From JAKQHY01 sp034429475 (GTDB taxonomy: Bacteria; Chloroflexota; Anaerolineae; B4-G1; SLSP01): DNA of 29,152 bases. The notes beneath the pieces were generated by a model that was not told the DNA's origin, did no database searches, and saw only the letters and a list, made by a program, of their open reading frames with translations. The stretch's first letter is position 1; the number at the start of each line of letters is the position of its first letter. The position numbers were made by a program, and so were the translations under genes. This document shows positions 22,910-29,152 of the stretch, piece after piece. Location of the stretch: positions 1 through 29,152 of the forward strand of contig DAOUGD010000249.1 in NCBI GenBank assembly GCA_034429475.1. The letters are read 5' to 3'.

Positions 22910-23024
22910 TATAGATAAGGAGGATAGCAATTCAAATATTAGAGAATGCAAATCAATGCAAGATGCTATAGCGTCATTGGAGACATCCAAGTTTCAATCA
23001 CAGGTCATTTTTCAGGAGGGCAAA

Positions 23025-26000
23025 ATGATCGTTCGCACTAAGTTTGCAAAGGTCGCTCTAAAGAGGAGCGACCGGTTCATCCGGGGCCTGTGCGCCCTGG
23101 TCTTGGTGTTGTCGCTGTTTGGCGTGCCGCCAGTGCAGCGGGCGCTGGCGGCTGGGACCATCAGCTTGACGACGCTGGGCACAGCCTACACAGAGAATTT
23201 CGATACGTTAGCCAGCTCTGGCACGTCCAGCACGGTGCCTAATGGGTGGGATTTTTCTGAATCAGGAGGCAACACCACTTATACTGCCGGCACCGGTTCC
23301 AACAACGCCGGCGACACGTATAGTTTCGGTTCATCCGGCAGTACTGAGCGTGCTTTTGGCGGGTTGCGAAGCGGCAGCGTCGTTCCAACGATTGGCGCGA
23401 GTTTCACCAACAACACCGGCGCCACGATTACCGATTTAGCAATCAGTTATACAGGCGAAGAGTGGCGCCTCGGCGCTGCTGGCCGCACCGATCGACTTGA
23501 TTTCCAATATAGTACGGATGCGACCAGCCTGACGACCGGCACTTGGACGGAGGTTGATGCGCTTGATTTCACAACCCCGGCTACAAGTGGAACAGCTGGG
23601 GCTAGGGATGGCAATGCCACTGCCAACCGCACGGCGGTTAGCTACAGCATAACGGGATTGAGCGTTGCAAATGGCGCCGCCTTCTGGATCCGCTGGACCG
23701 ATTACAATGCCAGCGGTTCTGATGACGGCCTGGCCGTGGATGATTTCTCGCTGACGGCTGCCGGTAACACCGATCCTTTAATCGCTGTCGTCGGGACGCT
23801 CAACGCTTTCAGCAGTGTGGCTGGCGCCCCCTCAGCCGAACAGAGTTATACAGTGGCCGGCAGCAATCTGACGAATGATATCGAAATTAACGCTCCCACT
23901 GATTTTGAGATTGCAGAGACCAGCGGCGGGCCTTTTGGGCCATCTTTGACTTTGCACCCATCGGGCGGTTCGGTGCCGGAGACGCCAATCTACGTGCGTT
24001 TCAATCGCGCCACAGCGGGTATCTCCAATGGAAACATCGAACACGCCAGCACGGGCGCAACTCCACAGAATGTAACCGTAAGTGGCACAGCCCTGCCGCC
24101 AACCACCTGGGTGGCCTACAACGACAGCGCGTGGAATTCCGGCGAACCCAACACCAACATCACCCAGATCAGCCTCTATGACACGACGTCAGGGATGCTG
24201 GTAAAAAGAGCCGATGGCAGTGGTACCGGGGTGACCGCGGCGTTTAGCTTGAGCTCTCCTTCGGTGGATGGAACCGACTTTCAAGTAACGAGCAGTGGGG
24301 CAGACGCCGCAGCGGGGACGGATGCCTATACTATCTTTAATGGCCATGTCAGCACGGACGGCGTGGTCAACGGCATGGGCAGTTATGCTGACTGGTGGAT
24401 AGATTTGACATTGAGCGGGCTAGACCCGGTCAAGACATATATGTTCGCCGGGACGAGTGTAAGAAATTCTTCGAGCTACGCGGACCGCAATTCAACCTTC
24501 ATCCTGTCGAGCGATGACGCCGCGATCAACGCCAGCTCATCTGGCGTTACCGTGGTTGACGATCATACCATTGCCTTCAACACCGGTTACAATGCGCAGG
24601 GCTATGTCGTCCGTTGGGTAGGCATCAACCCCGGAGCGGATGGCACGATTATCATTCGGACCAGAGCGTCAACCACGGTGGAGATTGCAGGTTCAGACGA
24701 TAATGCCTACGGACTGAGCGTGTTTATGCTGGCGGAGGAAATGGGCGATGACCCCACGATTACTACCGTGGGGACGCTGACGCCCTTCTCCACCACGCCG
24801 GGCACGCCCTCAGATGCCCAGACTTACACCGTCTCCGGCAACAACCTGGAAGCGGACCTTGCCATTGCTGCCCCTGCCGGCTTCGAACTCTCGACCGACG
24901 GCAGCACCTACAGCGGCAACCTGACTTTACCCCACACCAGCGGTTCGGTGCCAGCTACCACCATCTATGTCCGCCTGACCGGCGCAGTGGAAGGCGTCTT
25001 CAGCGGCAATATCGCCCACACCAGCACGGATGCCACTCAGGTGGATATCGCGGTCAGCGGCGAGGTGGCGGTTGCCCCCACCATCGCAACCTTCCAACAA
25101 GGCGTTGCTGGCTATGCGGGCACGGTTGATACCTATCTCGAGTCAGAAGATGCGACGGCTGACAATTCGACCGCGACCACCCTTGTGGTTGATCTCGACC
25201 CCGAACAACACATCCTGCTCCGTTTTGACAACATTTTTGGCACTGAACCCGGGCAGATTCCACCTGGCGCGAGCATCCAATCTGCTTCGTTGGAAATCAA
25301 TGTGACCAACGGAAGTGACGAGGGTGCGTTGCTGCACCGCATGCTCCAATCCTGGGATGACACTGACACCTGGAACACCTGGGGAGATGGCATTGATGCC
25401 GATGGAATCGAGGCAGAAGCAACCGCCGAAAGCAGCAGTAACGGCAGCAGCAGCGGAACGGCCACGATTGATGTTACCCCTGATGTGCAAGTCTGGTCGA
25501 ACAATCCAGCGAGCAACCGGGGCTGGGCCTGGCTGCCGCCATCGGGGGATGACTCGTGGCAGTTTAGATCGGCCGAAGGCACCACGCCGCCGAAATTGAC
25601 GGTGACGTATTTCCCGCCCTCGATCGAGCCGCCGGCCGCGCCAACGGATTTGTCGGCGACGGTGGTCTCATCCGCACGGATTGACCTGAGTTGGACGGAC
25701 AATGCGGACAACGAGAGCAGCTTCGAGGTATGGTCAGCCAATAGCAGCGGCACTCCGATCGCGTTGTTGGAGACGGTTGGGGCTAATACCACCAGCCATG
25801 CAAGCACAGGATTGGCATCTGAAACCGAATACTGCTACATGGTGCGTGCAACGAACGGCGTGGGCGACTCCGCCTACACCGATGTAGCCTGCGCCACCAC
25901 GGAGGCCGCCCCCACAACTGTGACCATCCAGGTGCGGGTGAGCCAAAGCTCTGACGATGCCGAAGAGAGTTTAGAAGATAACTCGGTGACCGTAGACAGT

Positions 26001-29000
26001 ACCGACCTGGAAATGATCCGCGAAAGCCAGATTGATGACTATGATCAGGTGGTAGGCATACGTTTCCAAAACGTGGCAGTGCCCGCCGGGGCGACTATTG
26101 TGAGCGCCCACATCGAGTTTGAGGTTGACGAGACCAGTAGCGACGCGACGTCGTTGACACTCTACGGTCAGGCACATGACAATCCGCCGACGTTCGCCGA
26201 AACCGACAACGACATTTCGAACCGGTCCAAAACCACAGCTTCAGTGGCCTGGACTCCCGATGCGTGGGACACGGTCAGCGAGAAGCATCAGACCAATGAT
26301 TTGACCGCGATTGTGCAAGAGATCGTCAATCGTGGTGGTTGGGCCAGCGGCAATGCGCTGGTCTTTATCGTAGAAGGTTCCGGTCAGCGCATAGCCGAGG
26401 CTTATGATGGTGAAAGCGCGAATGCGCCACTGCTGGTCATCGAGTACACGACCGCTACAGGCCCGCTCATCACCTTGATTGGCGACCCACTCGGTGCCTT
26501 CTCCACCACCCCGGGCCTTCCTTCCGCTGCCCAGACCTACACCGTCTCCGGCAGCAACCTGGAAGCGGATATCGAAATTGCCGCACCAACCGGCTTTGAA
26601 CTCTCGACCGACGGCAGCACCTACGCGGCCAACCTCACCCTGCCCCAGTCCGGCGGCACGGTCGGAGCTACTACCATCTATGTCCGACTGACCGGCGCCG
26701 AAGGCGCATTCAGCGGGAACATCACGCACGAGAGCAGCGGCGCAACCCCAAAGAATGTGGCGGTCAGCGGCACGGTGGGCTGGTGCGTGACGGTCAGCTT
26801 CCAGCAGGGCACTGAGGGCTACGCCGGCGCGCGCGATGCCCACATCCGCCAGAATGACCCCACCTACAACTATGGCACGACGACGCCCCTGACCGTTGAC
26901 AGCGACGAACCCTATAGCAGTGACGGCTATGATGCGTCGGCGCTGTTGTACTGGGACCTCTCCTCCATCCCGACCGGCAGCACCATCGAGTCGGCCTCAA
27001 TCACCGTCTATGTGGAGGAGGCCACCGACAGTGCCACGCCCGGTTACGATCTGTACGAAATGACCCAGGCCTGGGCCGAAGGTACGGGCAACGGCGCTGC
27101 CACCGGCGACGGCGCGACCTGGAACACCTACGACGGCGTCAACGCCTGGCCCAACGGCGCCGGCGGCGCCGGAGACCGCGGCGGCACCGCACTCGCCAAC
27201 TTTGCTGCCACTTCCACCGGCTCTTACCAGGTCGCTCTAAACGATGCCGGCGAGGCTGTGCTTGAGAACTGGATCAACGCGCCCGCCAACAACCGGGGCT
27301 TTATGATTCATGCCGGCGAAGAGGACAACGGCCTGGACTTTACCTCCAAAGAAGGCAGCACGGTCGCCAACCGCCCCAGACTCACCGTCACCTACTGCCT
27401 GGCCCCAACCACCCCCTACATCACGGTCTCGGGAACGCTCAATCCCTTCGCCAGCACGGTTGGCGTGCCTTCGGCCGCGCAATCCTACACCGTGTTGGGC
27501 CTCAACCTGACCGGCGACCTCGTCATCACCGCGCCCGCCGATTTCGAGATCTCCACCACGAGCGGGAGCGGCTTAGGGTTTTCCGTGAGCCTCACCCCAG
27601 ACGGAAACGGGACCGTGGCTGCCACGACGATCTACGTGCGCTTCCTTCGTTCAACAACAGGGACCTCCAGCGGCAATATCACCCATACCAGCCCGGATGC
27701 AGCAACGCAGAACATCGCAGTCAGCGGGACGGCCACCAGCGCCCCACCGGCGGTTTCTCTAGTGCAGCCTACGGACGATGCTACCGGTGTATCCATTCCA
27801 CCTACCCTGGAAGTCACGGTGACGGATCCGGAAGCGGACACGATGAGCGTTTCCTTCTATGGCCGTCCGGTGGGCACAGGCGGCGGCGAGGACTTCACGT
27901 TCTTTGTGTACCCCGACACACAGAGTCATGTGGATAGTGAGTCGGAAGCCGTAATTTTCAATGCAATGTCGCAGTATGTGGTTGCCCATCAAGTCGAGTT
28001 CAACGTTGCGTTTGCCACGCATGTCGGCGACATAGTCATGAACGCTAGCACCGAAGCGGAATGGATCAGAGCCGACGCGGCTATGGACATTCTGGACCCG
28101 GCCGGCGTTCCTTACAGCGTCGGCCCCGGCAATCACGATGACGGCGGCTACACGGGCAACACCTATTACCCCGATTATTTTGGAACTGACCGCTTTTCTG
28201 GCAAGCCCTGGTACGGCAGCGCTTACGACAGCGACAACTTTAACAACTATTCGCTGTTCAGCGCTTCCGGTATGGACTTCATCGTCATCAACCTGCAATA
28301 CAACTCCACCTCAGAACACTGGGATTGGGCGGACGCCCTCTTAAAAGCCAACCCGACCCGGCGCGGCATTATTGCCCAGCACAATATCCTCAATGTGGAT
28401 AACTCCTGGCAATCTACGGCATCCCAGAACCTCTATAATGCTCTACAGGACAACCCCAATCTCTTCTTGATGTTGTGCGGGCATATGCACAGCGGCAGCG
28501 ATGGCTCGGCTTATCGTTTGGAAACAAGAACCGGTATGGACCCTGTACATATCCTGCTCACGGATTACCAGGACTATAACAGTAGTGGTAACACCGGCTA
28601 CATGCGCATTCTCACCTTCCGCCCCGCGACCGACGAGATCTATGCGCAAATCTATTCGCCGTATGTAGACGCCCATCTCACCAGCGAGAGCAACTACGAA
28701 CAATTCACGATGACCTACGATATGGATGGCAGTGTGCCATTTGAACTGCTCGACACGGTTAACGACGTTGCCAGCGGTGCAATTGCTTCCGTCACCTGGT
28801 CTGGCCTTGATGAAAGCACCGAGTACGAATGGTACGCGGATGTTTCCGATGGCGGTTCAATGACGACTGGCCCAACCTGGAGTTTCACCACAGGAACGAC
28901 TTCACCCAATCACACCGTCACCTTCAACGCCAATGGCGGCGCGGGCGCGATGAGTAACCAGGTCGCCAACGTCCCGACGGCGCTGACCCTCAACGCCTTC

Positions 29001-29152
29001 ACGCGAGCGGGCTACGCCTTTGCGGGCTGGAATACGGCGGCCAACGGCTCCGGCACGGCCTATGCTGACGGCGCAACCTACGCCTTCGCCGCCGACCTCA
29101 CCCTCTACGCGCAGTGGACGGCGCTGCCCAATCACACCGTCACCTTCAACGC
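23025..29152 (+). CDS. Giant secreted modular protein with metallophosphoesterase domain (3' end outside window)
   Basis: The frame is open from the ATG at 23025 (AGGAGGG upstream) to the window edge, over 2,040 residues. A signal peptide (1-42, ending ALA-A) is followed by an N-terminal beta domain (about 50-250). Four related beta repeats follow at about 252-355, 577-682, 1147-1251 and 1465-1571. Between them are a beta domain (357-574), a DNRLRE-like domain (685-864), an FN3 domain (866-962), a second DNRLRE-like domain (965-1145) and a third (1254-1461). The calcineurin-like phosphoesterase (about 1623-1893) shows D1631 (DTQ), D1669 (GD), N1703/H1704 (GNHD), H1786, and H1820/H1822 (GHMH). 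An FN3-like segment and InlB-type repeats (from 1962) close the visible part. The substrate is unknown; an extracellular phosphatase or nucleotidase role is inference. Confidence 0.88.
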   Translation, partial: MIVRTKFAKVALKRSDRFIRGLCALVLVLSLFGVPPVQRALAAGTISLTTLGTAYTENFDTLASSGTSSTVPNGWDFSESGGNTTYTAGTGSNNAGDTYSFGSSGSTERAFGGLRSGSVVPTIGASFTNNTGATITDLAISYTGEEWRLGAAGRTDRLDFQYSTDATSLTTGTWTEVDALDFTTPATSGTAGARDGNATANRTAVSYSITGLSVANGAAFWIRWTDYNASGSDDGLAVDDFSLTAAGNTDPLIAVVGTLNAFSSVAGAPSAEQSYTVAGSNLTNDIEINAPTDFEIAETSGGPFGPSLTLHPSGGSVPETPIYVRFNRATAGISNGNIEHASTGATPQNVTVSGTALPPTTWVAYNDSAWNSGEPNTNITQISLYDTTSGMLVKRADGSGTGVTAAFSLSSPSVDGTDFQVTSSGADAAAGTDAYTIFNGHVSTDGVVNGMGSYADWWIDLTLSGLDPVKTYMFAGTSVRNSSSYADRNSTFILSSDDAAINASSSGVTVVDDHTIAFNTGYNAQGYVVRWVGINPGADGTIIIRTRASTTVEIAGSDDNAYGLSVFMLAEEMGDDPTITTVGTLTPFSTTPGTPSDAQTYTVSGNNLEADLAIAAPAGFELSTDGSTYSGNLTLPHTSGSVPATTIYVRLTGAVEGVFSGNIAHTSTDATQVDIAVSGEVAVAPTIATFQQGVAGYAGTVDTYLESEDATADNSTATTLVVDLDPEQHILLRFDNIFGTEPGQIPPGASIQSASLEINVTNGSDEGALLHRMLQSWDDTDTWNTWGDGIDADGIEAEATAESSSNGSSSGTATIDVTPDVQVWSNNPASNRGWAWLPPSGDDSWQFRSAEGTTPPKLTVTYFPPSIEPPAAPTDLSATVVSSARIDLSWTDNADNESSFEVWSANSSGTPIALLETVGANTTSHASTGLASETEYCYMVRATNGVGDSAYTDVACATTEAAPTTVTIQVRVSQSSDDAEESLEDNSVTVDSTDLEMIRESQIDDYDQVVGIRFQNVAVPAGATIVSAHIEFEVDETSSDATSLTLYGQAHDNPPTFAETDNDISNRSKTTASVAWTPDAWDTVSEKHQTNDLTAIVQEIVNRGGWASGNALVFIVEGSGQRIAEAYDGESANAPLLVIEYTTATGPLITLIGDPLGAFSTTPGLPSAAQTYTVSGSNLEADIEIAAPTGFELSTDGSTYAANLTLPQSGGTVGATTIYVRLTGAEGAFSGNITHESSGATPKNVAVSGTVGWCVTVSFQQGTEGYAGARDAHIRQNDPTYNYGTTTPLTVDSDEPYSSDGYDASALLYWDLSSIPTGSTIESASITVYVEEATDSATPGYDLYEMTQAWAEGTGNGAATGDGATWNTYDGVNAWPNGAGGAGDRGGTALANFAATSTGSYQVALNDAGEAVLENWINAPANNRGFMIHAGEEDNGLDFTSKEGSTVANRPRLTVTYCLAPTTPYITVSGTLNPFASTVGVPSAAQSYTVLGLNLTGDLVITAPADFEISTTSGSGLGFSVSLTPDGNGTVAATTIYVRFLRSTTGTSSGNITHTSPDAATQNIAVSGTATSAPPAVSLVQPTDDATGVSIPPTLEVTVTDPEADTMSVSFYGRPVGTGGGEDFTFFVYPDTQSHVDSESEAVIFNAMSQYVVAHQVEFNVAFATHVGDIVMNASTEAEWIRADAAMDILDPAGVPYSVGPGNHDDGGYTGNTYYPDYFGTDRFSGKPWYGSAYDSDNFNNYSLFSASGMDFIVINLQYNSTSEHWDWADALLKANPTRRGIIAQHNILNVDNSWQSTASQNLYNALQDNPNLFLMLCGHMHSGSDGSAYRLETRTGMDPVHILLTDYQDYNSSGNTGYMRILTFRPATDEIYAQIYSPYVDAHLTSESNYEQFTMTYDMDGSVPFELLDTVNDVASGAIASVTWSGLDESTEYEWYADVSDGGSMTTGPTWSFTTGTTSPNHTVTFNANGGAGAMSNQVANVPTALTLNAFTRAGYAFAGWNTAANGSGTAYADGATYAFAADLTLYAQWTALPNHTVTFN
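23779..27737 (+). repeat. Four copies of a ~100-residue beta repeat within the surface protein
   Basis: Copies lie at 23779-24090, 24753-25070, 26462-26776 and 27418-27737. Each begins with a V-G-T/D-L...F-S/A-S/T segment and continues with PSAxQ(T/S)YTVSGxNL, then (A)APxxFE(L/I)S and TIYVR, ending GNIxHxS...VAVSGT. Copies 2 and 3 share long near-identical DNA around 24880-24910 and 26590-26620, suggesting recent duplication or conversion. Confidence 0.8.
28908..29152 (+). repeat. InlB B-type (Listeria-Bacteroides) repeats, first full copy and start of a second
   Basis: The first unit (residues about 1962-2033) reads NHTVTFNANGG, FTRAGYAFAGWNT, YADGATYAF, LTLYAQW, the standard repeat pattern. 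A second begins at about 29128 with an identical NHTVTFN. Such repeats form short extracellular stalks. The array continues beyond the window. Confidence 0.85.

Larger units (their letters stand above)
22431..23024. other. Divergent intergenic region between the GTPase and the giant surface-protein gene
   Basis: This 594-base AT-rich region carries a palindromic element (22525-22603) and an operator-like palindrome (22868-22909), and should hold both divergent promoters. A Shine-Dalgarno-like AAGGAGG occurs at 22917-22923 without a convincing ORF. The real ribosome-binding site of the downstream gene is AGGAGGG at 23014-23020. No gene is supported. Confidence 0.6.

Noticed and set aside
22946..23041. 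A 31-codon small ORF overlapping the start of the giant gene
   Set aside because: No ribosome-binding site at proper distance and no recognisable feature; probably chance.

Overview
The window looks like a chromosomal piece of an uncultured, moderately GC-rich Chloroflexota bacterium (Anaerolineae-like). This is inferred from gene content, not from a marker gene: a complete N-type ATPase operon, a PyrF-PyrE fusion, a CAD-like short dihydroorotase, a sortase with an LPxTG substrate, and a very large modular secreted protein. No rRNA, tRNA, CRISPR array, transposase or phage gene was seen.

Layout. (1) 1-340: a possible structured leader or palindromic element, then a plus-strand beta-propeller protein resembling oligogalacturonate lyase (341-1459). 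(2) 1470-3168, minus: an LPVTG-anchored surface protein followed by a sortase, separated by a terminator-like hairpin. (3) 3601-5265, minus: the ABC-F translation factor EttA. (4) 5540-10791, minus: a pyrimidine cluster reading pyrC, pyrB, pyrF-pyrE fusion, GNAT acetyltransferase, pyrD, with a good promoter before pyrC and a terminator overlapping the pyrC stop. Almost every gap here carries an imperfect palindrome built from short tandem units, and one 66-bp copy lies in frame inside the pyrF-pyrE fusion. (5) 10863-14096, minus: a Ca2+/cation antiporter, a shortened KdpD-like kinase and a KdpE-like regulator. (6) 14198-21296, minus: an N-ATPase operon in the order atpD-C-Q-R-B-E-F-A-x-G, where x is a PII-like protein of the cyclic-di-AMP receptor family (DarA/PstA) translationally coupled to atpA. 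(7) 21378-22430, minus: a COG0523 (CobW-like) GTPase. (8) 23025 to the window end, plus: a secreted protein of more than 2,040 residues with a metallophosphoesterase domain, four internal beta repeats, DNRLRE and FN3 domains and InlB-type repeats, preceded by a strong operator-like palindrome.

How it fits together. Regions 5 and 6 form a cation-homeostasis block: a rotary ion pump, a possible cyclic-dinucleotide sensor inside its operon, a cation/Ca2+ exchanger and a Kdp-type two-component system. The DarA-like gene between atpA and atpG is the most interesting signal, because it suggests direct second-messenger control of an N-ATPase. The in-frame palindromic element in pyrF-pyrE and the wider family of architecture-matched but sequence-different palindromes are the second.
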